Shown here piece after piece: positions 26,149-35,137 of a DNA stretch of 64,000 nucleotides (position 1 is the stretch's first letter; each line of letters begins with the position of its first letter). Both the position numbers and the translations under genes were made by a program. This DNA comes from Pseudonocardia autotrophica (GTDB taxonomy: Bacteria; Actinomycetota; Actinomycetes; Mycobacteriales; Pseudonocardiaceae): NCBI RefSeq assembly GCF_003945385.1, contig NZ_AP018920.1:6820001-6884000 (forward strand), given 5' to 3'. The notes beneath the pieces were generated by a model. That model saw only the letters and a program-made list of their open reading frames with translations. It was not told where the DNA came from and did not search any database.

Positions 26149-26619
26149 ATGCGGATGGGACGCGGCGTGGAGTGGGCACTGCACTGCTGCGTCAATCTCG
26201 CGTGGGCGGGCTCGCCGGTACCCACCGTCCGGCTCGCCGGGCTCTACGGCCTGCCGGCGGCGTACCTGAACAAGCAGCTCCAGGCACTCGTCCGGGCCGG
26301 GGTGCTCGTCTCGGTACCCGGTCCGCGTGGCGGCTTCGCCCTGGAACGGGATCCGTCGCAGGTGACGCTGCTCGACGTCGTCGTCGCCCTGGAGGGGCCC
26401 GAGGACGCGTTCCGCTGCACCTCGATCCTGGCCGCCGGCCCGGACGGCGATCCCGCCAGGGACTACGCCGACTCCTGCGCGATCTCGCTGAGCATGCGCG
26501 GGGCCGAGCTGGCCTGGCGGCGCGAGCTGGCGGCCCGCTCGCTCGCCGACGTCGCCACCGACGCCCTGCGCTACTCCCCGGATGCGGCCGACCGCGTCCG
26601 GAATGCACTCACCAGCTGA
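26149..26619 (+). CDS. Rrf2-family transcriptional regulator
   Basis: 156 residues. The N-terminal winged helix has GVEWALHCCVNLAW, then VRLAGLYGLPAAYLNKQLQAL (recognition region) and the wing VSVPGPRGGFALERDPSQVTLLDVVVALEG, all typical of Rrf2. Cysteines are present (CC near 14-15, one in FRCTS, one in DSCAIS) but not in the spacing of the [2Fe-2S] IscR/NsrR loop, so cluster binding is uncertain. ATG 26149 abuts the operator; ATG 26155 is an alternative. It is followed 9 bp later by an AhpD-like gene, a common pairing. Confidence 0.88.
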   Translation: MRMGRGVEWALHCCVNLAWAGSPVPTVRLAGLYGLPAAYLNKQLQALVRAGVLVSVPGPRGGFALERDPSQVTLLDVVVALEGPEDAFRCTSILAAGPDGDPARDYADSCAISLSMRGAELAWRRELAARSLADVATDALRYSPDAADRVRNALTS

Positions 26620-26628
26620 GGAGAGACC

Positions 26629-27108
26629 ATGCAACCGCGAATGACCAAGCCGTACTCGCACGTCCCGGACAGCTACCGCGCGCTGTCCGAGCTGGAACGC
26701 TCCACCCGCGACGACACCGCACTCACCCACCGGGTTCAGGAGCTGGTGCGACTGCGGGCCAGCCAGATCAACGGCTGCGGGTTCTGCGTCGACATGCACT
26801 CGCACGACGCGCTCGCCGCCGGTGAGAGCACCGAGCGACTGCTCGCGGTCGCCGCCTGGCGGGAGGCGCCGTACTTCACCCGCGAGGAGCGGGCCGCGCT
26901 CGCGCTCACCGAGTCGATGACCCGGCTGGCCGACCGTCCGGACCCGGTGCCCGACCAGGTCTGGGACGACGCCGCCGCGGTGTTCGACGAGCGCGCGCTG
27001 GCGCTGCTCGTCACCACCATCGCGACGATCAACGCCTGGAACCGGATCAACGTGGCCACCCGGCAGCTCGCGGGCAGCCACCGCCGCGGGGCGGCCACCG
27101 CCGTGTGA
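26629..27108 (+). CDS. carboxymuconolactone decarboxylase / AhpD-like peroxidase
   Basis: 159 residues, all-helical. The redox motif NGCGFCVDMHSHDA gives Cys50 and Cys53 with His57, the CxxC...H proton-relay pattern of AhpD-type alkylhydroperoxidases rather than the decarboxylases. The downstream ATINAWNRINVATRQL helix is also typical. It probably detoxifies a peroxide or electrophile and is likely induced through the Rrf2 protein encoded just upstream. GAGGAGAG precedes the ATG. Confidence 0.9.
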   Translation: MQPRMTKPYSHVPDSYRALSELERSTRDDTALTHRVQELVRLRASQINGCGFCVDMHSHDALAAGESTERLLAVAAWREAPYFTREERAALALTESMTRLADRPDPVPDQVWDDAAAVFDERALALLVTTIATINAWNRINVATRQLAGSHRRGAATAV

Positions 27109-27152
27109 GCCGATCCACCGTCGTTCAGCACGAGACAACGGCCCGGCGCGCT

Positions 27153-27158
27153 TAGGCT
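27153..27158 (+). promoter_or_regulatory. putative -10 element of the molybdoenzyme gene
   Basis: TAGGCT fits the actinobacterial TANNNT pattern and lies in the 103-bp gap after the AhpD-like gene. No convincing -35 is seen. A start near 27165 would give either a leaderless message or a ~47-nt leader carrying GGTGAGG. Confidence 0.35.
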
Positions 27159-27211
27159 CGACGGTGAAGGTTGTTGTGTTCGACGCTGAAGTCTGTGCAG
27201 GTGAGGTACCC

Positions 27212-29530
27212 GTGTCCGTCTCCCCGATCCATCCCCCGGTCGACGCCGAGGAGTCCGAGCTCCGCGTCACCGAGCGGAAGACGAGCGCGGCCGGGGCGAA
27301 GGCCGTGGCCGTCTCGATGAAGCGGTCACTGGCCGAGCAGGGCGTGGTCAAGACGGCACGCAACCTGCTCACCCTGAACCAGGTCGACGGCTTCGACTGC
27401 ATGAGCTGCGCCTGGCCGGACCCGGAGCCCGGGGAGCGGCACACCGCGGAGTTCTGCGAGAACGGCGCCAAGGCCGTCGCCTGGGAGGGCGACCGCCGCC
27501 AGGTCACCCCGGAGTTCTTCGCCCGGCACTCGATCGAGGACCTGCGCACCCGCAGCGCGCACTGGCTGGAGAGCCAGGGCAGGCTGCTGCACCCGATGGT
27601 CCGCCGCGACGGCGGCACACACTACGAGCCGATCAGCTGGGAGAGCGCGTTCGAGCTGATCGGTGAGCACCTGCGGGCGCTCGACTCGCCGGACCAGGCG
27701 AACTTCTACACCTCGGGCCGGGCCTCCAACGAGGCGGCGTTCGCCTACCAGCTCTTCGCCCGCGCGTTCGGCACCAACAACCTGCCCGACTGCTCGAACA
27801 TGTGTCACGAGTCGACCGGCGTCGGCCTGTCGCAGTCGATCGGCATCGGCAAGGGCTCGGTGTCGCTGCGCGACCTGCACGAGGCCGAGCTGATCGTCAT
27901 CTCCGGGCAGAACCCGGGCACCAACCACCCCCGGATGCTGTCCGCGCTGGAGCTCGCCAAGAAGAACGGCGCGCGGATCCTGGCGATCAACCCGCTGCCC
28001 GAGGCCGGGCTGCTCAAATTCGACAACCCGCAGCACGCGCGCGGCATGACCGGGATCGGCACCCGGCTCGCCGACGAGTTCCTGCAGATCCGATCGGGCG
28101 GCGATCTCGCGCTCTGGCAGGCGTTCGGGCACCTGCTGCTGGCCGCCGAGGAGCGCAACCCGGGCAGCGTGCTGGACCGCGACTTCGTCGAGCGGCACAC
28201 CAACGGCTTCGAGGACTACGCGGCACACGTCAAGGACCTGGACCGCGACGCCGTCGTCGCCGCGACCGGCCTCGACTGGGAGCAGATCGAGAAGGCCGCC
28301 GCGATGCTGGTCTCCTCGGAGCGGACCGTGAACTGCTGGGCGATGGGCATCACCCAGCACCGCAACGCGGTCAACACCATCCGCGAGATGGTCAACGTCT
28401 CGCTGCTGCAGGGCATGATCGGCAAGCCGGGCGCCGGCCTGTGCCCGGTCCGCGGCCATTCGAACGTGCAGGGCGACCGGACGATGGGCATCTGGGAGCA
28501 GATGCCCGACCAGTTCCTCGACCGCATCCGCGACGAGTTCGGTTTCGATCCGCCGCGCGAGCACGGCAACGACTCGATCGCCACGGTGAAGGCGATGGCC
28601 GCAGGCCATGGCAAGGTGTTCGTCGGCCTCGGCGGCAACTTCTCGCAGGCCATGTCGGACACCGGGGTCACCGAGCCCGCCCTGGAGCAGTGCGCACTGA
28701 CCGTGCAGATCTCCACCAAGCTCAACCGCTCGCACGTGGTCGCGGGCACCGACGCGCTGATCCTGCCCGCGCTCGGCCGGACCGAGAAGGACCTCACCGG
28801 GGGCCGGGCGCAGCAGGTCACCGTCGAGGACTCGATGTCGGCGGTGCACGCCTCGCACGGCCGCTCGCAGCCGGCCGGGGAGCTGCTGCGCTCCGAGGTC
28901 GACATCGTCTGCAACATCGCGCGCGCCACCCTGGGCGCCGACCACGTCGTCCCCTGGGCCGAGTTCACCACCGACTACGACCGCATCCGGGACCGGATCG
29001 GCCGGGTCGTGCCGGGCTGCGAGGCCTACACCGAGAAGGTGGCCCGCTCGGGCGGCTTCACGCTCCCGCACCCGCCCCGGGACTCCCGGGAGTTCCCGAC
29101 GACGTCCGGGAAGGCCGAGTTCGCGGTCAGCCCGCTGACCGTCACCACACTCCCCGAGGGACGGCTGGTGCTGCAGAGCCTGCGCAGCCACGACCAGTTC
29201 AACACCACCGTCTACGGCCTGGACGACCGCTACCGCGGCATCCATTCCGGCCGCCGGGTGGTCTTCATCTCGCCCGCCGACCTGCGCGAGCTCGGCTACG
29301 CCGACGGCGACCGGGTGAACCTGGTGAGCGAGTGGACGGACGGCACCGTGCGGCGCGCCGACGACTTCCGGCTGGTCTCGTACTCGACGCCGAAGGGCTG
29401 CATCGCCGCGTACTACCCGGAGACCAACCCGCTGGTCGCCCTGGACTCCTACGCCGACGAGTCCCGCTGCCCGACCTCGAAGTGGATCGAGGTGCGACTG
29501 GAGCCCGCGACCCGGGCGCCGGTCGCGTGA
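27212..29530 (+). CDS. FdhF/YdeP-type molybdopterin oxidoreductase
   Basis: 772 residues, near E. coli YdeP (about 759). GFDCMSCAWPDPE at about 61-73 supplies CxxC, with a further Cys in AEFCENGAK, the reduced N-terminal cluster region of this subgroup. PDCSNMCHESTGVGL at about 195-209 contains the probable Mo-ligand Cys. Mid and C-terminal molybdopterin-binding parts (NPGTNHPRM, GRTEKDLTGGRAQQVTVEDSMS, CPTSKWIEVRLE) follow. The substrate of YdeP is not settled; acid resistance has been proposed in E. coli. GTG 27212 is chosen because GGTGAGG precedes it by 5 nt; an in-frame GTG at 27164 is possible. Confidence 0.88.
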   Translation: MSVSPIHPPVDAEESELRVTERKTSAAGAKAVAVSMKRSLAEQGVVKTARNLLTLNQVDGFDCMSCAWPDPEPGERHTAEFCENGAKAVAWEGDRRQVTPEFFARHSIEDLRTRSAHWLESQGRLLHPMVRRDGGTHYEPISWESAFELIGEHLRALDSPDQANFYTSGRASNEAAFAYQLFARAFGTNNLPDCSNMCHESTGVGLSQSIGIGKGSVSLRDLHEAELIVISGQNPGTNHPRMLSALELAKKNGARILAINPLPEAGLLKFDNPQHARGMTGIGTRLADEFLQIRSGGDLALWQAFGHLLLAAEERNPGSVLDRDFVERHTNGFEDYAAHVKDLDRDAVVAATGLDWEQIEKAAAMLVSSERTVNCWAMGITQHRNAVNTIREMVNVSLLQGMIGKPGAGLCPVRGHSNVQGDRTMGIWEQMPDQFLDRIRDEFGFDPPREHGNDSIATVKAMAAGHGKVFVGLGGNFSQAMSDTGVTEPALEQCALTVQISTKLNRSHVVAGTDALILPALGRTEKDLTGGRAQQVTVEDSMSAVHASHGRSQPAGELLRSEVDIVCNIARATLGADHVVPWAEFTTDYDRIRDRIGRVVPGCEAYTEKVARSGGFTLPHPPRDSREFPTTSGKAEFAVSPLTVTTLPEGRLVLQSLRSHDQFNTTVYGLDDRYRGIHSGRRVVFISPADLRELGYADGDRVNLVSEWTDGTVRRADDFRLVSYSTPKGCIAAYYPETNPLVALDSYADESRCPTSKWIEVRLEPATRAPVA

Positions 29531-29594
29531 GCGCGGTCACCCGATCGCCGGACCGCCGCCGGAATCTCCGTCACCGCCGGTGGGGTTGGACGTT

Positions 29595-29620
29595 GCGGGG
29601 CCACACATCCGTGGCCCCGC
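29595..29620 (+). terminator. hairpin between the molybdoenzyme and MFS genes
   Basis: GCGGGGCCAC (29595-29604) and GTGGCCCCGC (29611-29620) form a perfect 10-bp stem with a 6-nt loop. There is no T-tract, as is usual in actinomycetes. It could instead shape the leader of the MFS gene, whose AGAGGGGGA ribosome-binding site starts right after the stem. Confidence 0.6.
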
Positions 29621-29633
29621 AGAGGGGGACCGG

Positions 29634-30851
29634 GTGACACTCACGACCACCGCGGCACCGAGCAGGCTGCGGATCGCACTGATCCTCGGCGCACTGATCG
29701 CGCTCGGGCCGCTCACCATCGACACCTACCTGCCCGCACTGCCCCAGGTCGGCCAGGACCTGGGCGTGTCGGGCACGACGGTCCAGCTGACGCTGACCGG
29801 CACGCTGGCCGGGCTCGCGCTCGGTCAGCTGCTGATCGGCCCGCTGTCCGACGCCTACGGCCGCCGGCTGCCGCTGCTGATCGGCACCGGCCTGCACGTG
29901 CTGGCATCGGCGCTGGTCGCGGTGGCGCCCTCGATCGAGGTGCTCGCCGTGCTGCGCGTGCTGCAGGGGGTCGGGGCGGCGGCCGGCGCGGTCGTCGGAC
30001 TGGCGGTCGTGCGGGACCTGTTCACCGGCCGGGCCGCCGCGACGATGCTCTCCCGGCTGATCCTGGTGATGGGCGCCGCGCCGGTGCTCGCGCCGACCCT
30101 CGGCGGGCTGCTGCTGACCTGGACGTCCTGGCGCGGAGTGTTCCTGTTCCTGGCCCTGTACGGCCTGGTGATGCTGGCCGTGGTCACCGCGGGGCTGCCC
30201 GAGACGCTGCCCCCGGAACGCCGCCGGTCGGCCCGGTTCGGCTCCACCCTGCGCACCTACGGGATGCTGCTGCGCGACCGCGCGTTCGTCGGTCTGGTGC
30301 TGGTCGCCGGGCTCGCGATGGGCGCGCTGTTCAGCTACGTCTCCGGCGCCGCGTACGTCTTCCAGGAACAGTTCGGGGTGGACCAGCAGACCTTCGGGCT
30401 GCTGTTCGGCGCCGGCGCCATCTGGCTGGTCGTCGGCACCCAGCTGAACCCGGTCCTGCTCCGCACCCTGGAGCCGCGCCGGGTGATGACCGTGGCGGTG
30501 GCCGCGGGAGTGCTGGTCGGGCTGGTGCTGGCCGTCCTGACCACGACCGGGACCGGCGGATTGCCTGCCGTGCTCGCCGGGATCTGGGCGCTGCTGCTGA
30601 CCTGCGGCTTCATTCTGCCGAACGCTCCGGCGCTGGCCCTGGCCCGGCACGGCCGGACGGCGGGCACGGCGGCCGCACTGCTCGGCTCGCTGCAGTTCGG
30701 TATCGGCGCCGCGACCTCCCCGGTGGTCGGCCTGCTCGGCAACGACGCCGCCGCGCTGGGCATCTCGATGTTCGGCGCGATCGCGCTGGCCGGGCTGGCA
30801 CTGGTGCTGGTCGTGCGGCCCTGGACGCTCCCCGACCTGGAGGAGTCCTGA
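29634..30851 (+). CDS. Bcr/CflA-family MFS drug exporter
   Basis: 405 residues, about 12 helices. The first helix ends LTIDTYLPALPQV, the conserved TM1 motif of DHA1 Bcr/CflA exporters; motif A is GPLSDAYGRRLPLL at about 70-83; motif C-like GAAPVLAPTLGG occurs near 145. It exports drugs or metabolites with proton antiport. GTG 29634 is chosen after AGAGGGGGA. The ABC exporter follows 42 bp downstream under its own promoter. Confidence 0.92.
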   Translation: MTLTTTAAPSRLRIALILGALIALGPLTIDTYLPALPQVGQDLGVSGTTVQLTLTGTLAGLALGQLLIGPLSDAYGRRLPLLIGTGLHVLASALVAVAPSIEVLAVLRVLQGVGAAAGAVVGLAVVRDLFTGRAAATMLSRLILVMGAAPVLAPTLGGLLLTWTSWRGVFLFLALYGLVMLAVVTAGLPETLPPERRRSARFGSTLRTYGMLLRDRAFVGLVLVAGLAMGALFSYVSGAAYVFQEQFGVDQQTFGLLFGAGAIWLVVGTQLNPVLLRTLEPRRVMTVAVAAGVLVGLVLAVLTTTGTGGLPAVLAGIWALLLTCGFILPNAPALALARHGRTAGTAAALLGSLQFGIGAATSPVVGLLGNDAAALGISMFGAIALAGLALVLVVRPWTLPDLEES

Positions 30852-30855
30852 TCCA

Positions 30856-30886
30856 TTGACCTGAAGTGAACTTCAGGTCATAGCGT
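30856..30886 (+). promoter_or_regulatory. MerR-type promoter with 19-bp spacer and operator dyad
   Basis: TTGACC (-35, 30856-30861) and TAGCGT (-10, 30881-30886) are separated by 19 bp. The spacer contains the perfect dyad TGACCTGAAG (30857-30866) / CTTCAGGTCA (30871-30880). Over-long spacer plus central dyad is the hallmark of MerR-family activation by DNA distortion. Initiation would be at 30892-30894, making the message leaderless. No MerR gene is present in the window. Confidence 0.85.
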
Positions 30887-30893
30887 CCGTCGT

Positions 30894-32735
30894 ATGGACG
30901 CGAGCATCTACATGGCCATGCGCAACGCGGGCACCGAGCCGGGGCACCGGCAGCGGCCCGCCGGGGAGACCGGGCGCCGGATACTGCGGCTCGCCCGCCC
31001 GCACCGCAAGCGGATGGCGTGGTTCCTCGCCACCAGCACCCTCGGCGCGGTCCTCACCGTCGTCACGCCGCTGCTGGCCGGGCGGGCCACCGATGCCATC
31101 ACCACCGGCGCCCCGCTCTCGGTGCTCGGCGTCGTCGCCGGACTGATCGCCGCGGCCGCGGTCGCCGAGGCCGCACTCGGCCTGGTCACCCGGTGGCTCT
31201 CGGCGAACCTCGGCGAGGGGCTGATCCACCAGCTGCGCACCACCGTGTTCGACCACGTGCAGCGGATGCCGGTCGCGTTCTTCACCCGCACCCGGACGGG
31301 CGCACTGGTCTCCCGCTTGAACTCCGACGTCCTCGGGGCCCAGCGGGCGTTCTCCGACACCCTCGCCGGTGTGGTGTCCAACCTGGTGACGCTGCTGCTC
31401 ACGCTCGGCGTGATGCTCGCGATCTCCTGGCAGGTGACGGTGCTCGCGGCGCTGCTGCTGCCCGCGTTCCTGCTCCCGGCCCGGCTGATGGGCCGCCGGC
31501 TGGCCGCGCTCGAGCGCGCCGCCGCCGACCACAACGCGGCGATGAGCACCCGGATGACCGAGCGCTTCTCGGCGCCCGGCGCCACCCTGATCAAGCTGTT
31601 CGGACGGCCGGCGCAGGAGTCCGCCGAGTTCGCCGACCGGGCCGAGCGGGTGCGCGCGATCGGGGTGCGCTCGGCGATGCTGCAGTGGGTGTTCGTCACC
31701 GCGCTGATCCTGGCGTCGTCGCTGGCGGTGGCACTGGTCTACGGCGTCGGCGGCGGGTTCGCCCTGGCCGGCGCGCTGTCCGCGGGCCAGGTCGTGTCCC
31801 TGGCGATGCTGCTGACCCGGCTGTACCAGCCGCTGACCGCGCTGGCCGGGGCGCGGATGGAGATCATGACGGTGCTGGTGAGCTTCGAGCGGGTCTTCGA
31901 GGTGCTCGACCTGGAGCCGGCGATCCGGGACCGGCCGGACGCCCGGGAGGTGCCGGACGGGCCGCTCGACGTCGAGTTCGATCGGGTGTCGTTCGCCTAC
32001 CCGACCGCGGACCAGGTCTCGCTGGCCTCGCTGGAGGAGGTCGCGACGCTGGACACCCGCGGCGGTGAGCAGGTGCTGCACGACGTCTCCTTCACCGCAC
32101 CGGCCGGCCGGATGGTCGCGCTCGTCGGATCGTCCGGCGCCGGCAAGTCGACGGTCGCCCAGCTGGTCGCCCGGCTCTACGACGCGAGCTCCGGCGCCGT
32201 CCGGATCGGCGGCGTCGACGTGCGCGACCTGACCGCCGACTCGGTGCACCGGGCGGTCGGCTTCGTCACCCAGGACGGGCACCTGCTGCACGACACGGTC
32301 GCCGCGAACCTGCGGATCGGCGCCCCGGACGCGACCGGCGCGCAGCTGTGGGAGGCGCTGCGCCGGGCCCGGCTCGACGAGATGGTCGCGTCCCTGCCGG
32401 ACGGCCTGGACACCGTCGTCGGTGAGCGGGGTTACCGGCTCTCCGGTGGTGAGCGGCAGCGGCTGACGATCGCCAGGGTGCTGCTCGCGAAGCCCCGGAT
32501 CGTGGTGCTCGACGAGGCCACCGCCAGCCTGGACACCACGTCGGAGGCCGCGGTGCAGGCGGCACTCGCGGAGGCGCTCGAGGGCCGGACGGCGATCGTC
32601 ATCGCACACCGGCTGACCACGGTGCGGGACGCCGACGAGATCCTCGTCCTGGAGCACGGCCGGATCATCGAGCGGGGTGCGCACCACTCGCTGCTGGAGC
32701 TCGGCGGCCGGTACCGGGCGCTGAGCGCTACTTGA
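30894..32735 (+). CDS. ABC multidrug exporter, fused permease-ATPase
   Basis: 613 residues. Six transmembrane helices within about residues 40-310 (ABC exporter fold), then the nucleotide-binding domain: Walker A GSSGAGKST at 412-420, Q-loop VTQDGH, signature LSGGE at 516-520, Walker B VVLDEA with Asp540/Glu541, and the switch His in IVIAHRLTT. It should work as a homodimer or with a partner half-transporter. A 24-residue insertion-like segment after FAYPTADQV (SLASLEEVATLDTR) precedes the Walker A strand. Start ATG coincides with the predicted start of transcription. It overlaps the convergent gene by 8 bp. Confidence 0.95.
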   Translation: MDASIYMAMRNAGTEPGHRQRPAGETGRRILRLARPHRKRMAWFLATSTLGAVLTVVTPLLAGRATDAITTGAPLSVLGVVAGLIAAAAVAEAALGLVTRWLSANLGEGLIHQLRTTVFDHVQRMPVAFFTRTRTGALVSRLNSDVLGAQRAFSDTLAGVVSNLVTLLLTLGVMLAISWQVTVLAALLLPAFLLPARLMGRRLAALERAAADHNAAMSTRMTERFSAPGATLIKLFGRPAQESAEFADRAERVRAIGVRSAMLQWVFVTALILASSLAVALVYGVGGGFALAGALSAGQVVSLAMLLTRLYQPLTALAGARMEIMTVLVSFERVFEVLDLEPAIRDRPDAREVPDGPLDVEFDRVSFAYPTADQVSLASLEEVATLDTRGGEQVLHDVSFTAPAGRMVALVGSSGAGKSTVAQLVARLYDASSGAVRIGGVDVRDLTADSVHRAVGFVTQDGHLLHDTVAANLRIGAPDATGAQLWEALRRARLDEMVASLPDGLDTVVGERGYRLSGGERQRLTIARVLLAKPRIVVLDEATASLDTTSEAAVQAALAEALEGRTAIVIAHRLTTVRDADEILVLEHGRIIERGAHHSLLELGGRYRALSAT

Positions 32736-33276
32736 AGTCCTCCGGCGAGACGTCGTCGATGAACTCGCGGAACTCGCGCAGCTGCTGCTCGGGATGCTCG
32801 GACTGCTCGCCGGGAACCCCGCCGGTGGCTGCGCGGGCCTGCGCGGCGATCCCGCTGGCGTCCTCCGATTCGGGCGGCAGTACCTCGTCGATCGGCTGGC
32901 CGACCTCGTCGAGCACGTGCTCGGCCATCCCGATCGGCAGCCCCTCGCGGACCGCGATCGACAGCGCGTCGGACGGCTTGACCTGCACCCGGACGTCGCC
33001 GTCGAACACCAGCTCGGCGGTGTAGACGCCGTCGGCGAGATCGCTGATCTCGACCGACTCGCAGGTCCGCCCGAGCGCCTCCAGCACCGGGAGCAGCACG
33101 TCCTGGGTGAGGGCCACGCTGGAGTCGTCCCGCCGGCCGGCCGCGATCACCTCGGCCTGCGGCGGTCTCAGGAATACCGGGACACAGCGGTCCCCACCGG
33201 CCTCGCCGAGCAGCAGCACCGGCTGCCGTGAGCGGGCGTGAACGATCAGTCGCAGGACGTGCATCGTCCGGGCCAT
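32728..33276 (-). CDS. bifunctional nuclease (BFN/DUF151) domain protein
   Basis: 182 residues. The BFN domain occupies about residues 1-130: VPVFLRPPQAEVIAAG at the start, VYTAELVFDGDVRVQVKPSDALSIAVREGLPI in the centre (given here as VRVQVKPSDALSIAVR). The acidic tail ends EFIDDVSPEDFK, also typical of actinobacterial members. Plant relatives cut RNA and DNA; the bacterial role is uncertain. ATG 33276 has GGGAGG upstream; the TTG directly before it is not needed. Confidence 0.9.
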   Translation of the reverse strand: MARTMHVLRLIVHARSRQPVLLLGEAGGDRCVPVFLRPPQAEVIAAGRRDDSSVALTQDVLLPVLEALGRTCESVEISDLADGVYTAELVFDGDVRVQVKPSDALSIAVREGLPIGMAEHVLDEVGQPIDEVLPPESEDASGIAAQARAATGGVPGEQSEHPEQQLREFREFIDDVSPEDFK

Positions 33277-33285
33277 CAAACCCTC

Positions 33286-33303
33286 CCGTGACAGGGGTCA
33301 CGG
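33286..33303. promoter_or_regulatory. dyad upstream of the BFN gene
   Basis: CCGTGAC (33286-33292) and GTCACGG (33297-33303), perfect 7-bp arms with a 4-nt spacer, overlapping the ribosome-binding site of the minus-strand BFN gene. A second small dyad GTCTC/GAGAC sits at 33332-33346 nearer the plus-strand hydrolase. Function unknown. Confidence 0.4.
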
Positions 33304-33396
33304 AAGTATCCCACCCCGGAGGCCGGTCCGTGTCTCACAACGAGACGCTTTCCACCGGCCGGCCCACAGCCGTTCCGGACGATCCCAGGAGATCCC

Positions 33397-34284
33397 ATGA
33401 GCAGCACCGACACCACCGGCGTCAGCCACCTCGGCGGTTCCACGATCGGCTTCCGCTTCGGCCGGCCGTACGACCCGGCGCTCCCGACGCTCGTCCTGGT
33501 CAACTCGTTCACGACCACGGCCGACCTGTACCGCCCGCAGTTCGACGACCCGGCCCTCGCCGGGGTCGTCAACCTGCTCGCGATCGAGCCGTACGGGCAC
33601 GGCGCGACGCAGGCCGGGCACCGGCACTTCACCTACTGGGACAGCGCCGTCGCGAACCTGCAGGTGCTCGACGCGCTCGACATCCTGGACGCGTTCGTGC
33701 TGGGCACCTCGCAGGGCGGCTGGATCGCCGCCCGGATGGCGCTGCTCGCGCCCGACCGGATCCGCGGGATCATCCCGCTCGGCACGTCGATGGACTTCGA
33801 GAGCCCCCGCAGCCGCGAGCTCGGCTGCTGGGACGGGATCGAGTTCTGCTCGCCGTCGGTGGACGCACTCGCCGAGCCGGTCGGGGACGACTGGGTGGTG
33901 CCGGGCGAGTTCGTCGACGCCGTACTCGCCGCCGGCCTGGGCGACACCGTGTCGGACGCGGACCGCGCGTTCTGGCGCGCCACCTACCAGGCCACCTACA
34001 CCGGTGACGACGGCAGGCACCGGCTGCGGGTCAGCACGGTGAACCTGCGGGACCGGGACGGCCTGCACGGCAGGCTGGACGACGTCCGCTGCCCGGTGCT
34101 GTGGATGCACGGCACCGCCGACGCGGTCTACTCCGTCGCCAACGCCGAGGACGGGATCGCGCGCTTCGTCAACTCCCCCGGCGCCGAGCTGCGGATCGTC
34201 GAGGGCGGGCAGCACTTCCTCAGCGCCTCCGATCCGGCGGAGGTGAACGCCGCCGTCGCCGACTTCGTGAAGCGGTGGTCGTAG
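33397..34284 (+). CDS. alpha/beta hydrolase
   Basis: 295 residues, no signal peptide. Nucleophile Ser105 in the elbow GTSQGG, an acid in HGTADAVYS (about 247-255) and His in GGQHFLSA (about 272). The N-terminal LVLVNSFTTTADLYRPQFDD is the oxyanion-hole region with NSF replacing the usual HG. Substrate unknown; hydrolases of this size include esterases, lactonases and haloperoxidase-like enzymes. Confidence 0.9.
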   Translation: MSSTDTTGVSHLGGSTIGFRFGRPYDPALPTLVLVNSFTTTADLYRPQFDDPALAGVVNLLAIEPYGHGATQAGHRHFTYWDSAVANLQVLDALDILDAFVLGTSQGGWIAARMALLAPDRIRGIIPLGTSMDFESPRSRELGCWDGIEFCSPSVDALAEPVGDDWVVPGEFVDAVLAAGLGDTVSDADRAFWRATYQATYTGDDGRHRLRVSTVNLRDRDGLHGRLDDVRCPVLWMHGTADAVYSVANAEDGIARFVNSPGAELRIVEGGQHFLSASDPAEVNAAVADFVKRWS

Positions 34285-34292
34285 CGGCCCGC

Positions 34293-35030
34293 TCAGCCGC
34301 GGGCGAGCCACGGCATCGTCGTCGCGGCGATGGTCAGGAACTGCACGTTCGCCGACAGCGGTAGCCCGGCCATGTAGACCACCGCCTCCGCGACGTGCCG
34401 CACGTCGAAGGTCTGCTCCGGGCGGACCGTGCCGTCCGCCTGCTTCGCGCCGGTCGCGATGCCCGCGGTCATGTCGGTCGCCGCGTTGCCGATGTCGATC
34501 TGCCCGCAGGCGATGCCGAACTCCCGGCCGTCCAGCGACAGCGACTTGGTCAGCCCGGTGACCGCATGCTTGGTCGCGGTGTAGGCGGCGCTGCCGGGGC
34601 GCGGGGCGTGCGCCGAGATCGACCCGTTGTTGATGATCCGGCCGCCCTGCGGCTGCTGGGCGCGCATCGCGCCGAACGCCGCCCTCGCGCACAGGAACGA
34701 GCCGGTCAGGTTGGTCGCGACCGTCGCCGTCCAGTCCTCGACGGCGATCTCGTCGACGGTGCCGCCGGGGCCGAACGTGCCCGCGTTGTTGACCAGCAGA
34801 TCGACCCGGCCCCAGCGGCCGGTCACGGCGGCGAACAGCTCGGCGACCGATCCGGGATCGGTCACGTCGGTGGCCACGGTGAGTGCCTCGGTGTGCCCGG
34901 CGGCGACCGCGTCCAGCCGGTCGGTCCGCCGGCCGGCGAGTGCGACCCGCCAGCCCGCGTCGAGGAGCCCGCGTGTCACCGCCGCCCCGATGCCCGATCC
35001 GGCCCCGGTCACCACCGCCACGCCACTCAT
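34293..35030 (-). CDS. short-chain dehydrogenase/reductase (SDR)
   Basis: 245 residues, classical SDR: cofactor motif TGAGSGIG at 8-15, NNAG at about 86-89, catalytic triad in [21 protein letters not shown] (Ser, Tyr, Lys; shown split as NGSISAHA and YTATK). ADVTDP-like TDVTDPGS suggests a dinucleotide-binding acidic turn. ATG 35030 gives the normal N-terminus. It converges on the hydrolase gene with an 8-bp gap and is divergent from the FAD oxidoreductase. Confidence 0.92.
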   Translation of the reverse strand: MSGVAVVTGAGSGIGAAVTRGLLDAGWRVALAGRRTDRLDAVAAGHTEALTVATDVTDPGSVAELFAAVTGRWGRVDLLVNNAGTFGPGGTVDEIAVEDWTATVATNLTGSFLCARAAFGAMRAQQPQGGRIINNGSISAHAPRPGSAAYTATKHAVTGLTKSLSLDGREFGIACGQIDIGNAATDMTAGIATGAKQADGTVRPEQTFDVRHVAEAVVYMAGLPLSANVQFLTIAATTMPWLARG

Positions 35031-35074
35031 GGCCCCACCCTGGCATGCACACCGAAGTGACCCGTGCCACACAT

Positions 35075-35102
35075 TGTCACGCCGGGGCGGCCCGCCGGTG
35101 TC
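35075..35102 (+). promoter_or_regulatory. candidate ECF41-dependent promoter
   Basis: TGTCACG at 35075-35081 and TGTC at 35099-35102 are separated by 17 bp. As I recall it, the ECF41 promoter consensus is TGTCACA with CGTC about 16 bp downstream. The match is one base off in each box and one in spacing. It lies 35 bp before the FAD oxidoreductase-ECF41 operon, where autoregulated ECF41 promoters are found. Confidence 0.45.
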
Positions 35103-35137
35103 TCCATCCCGACCGACGACGACGGAAGGGGACGGTC

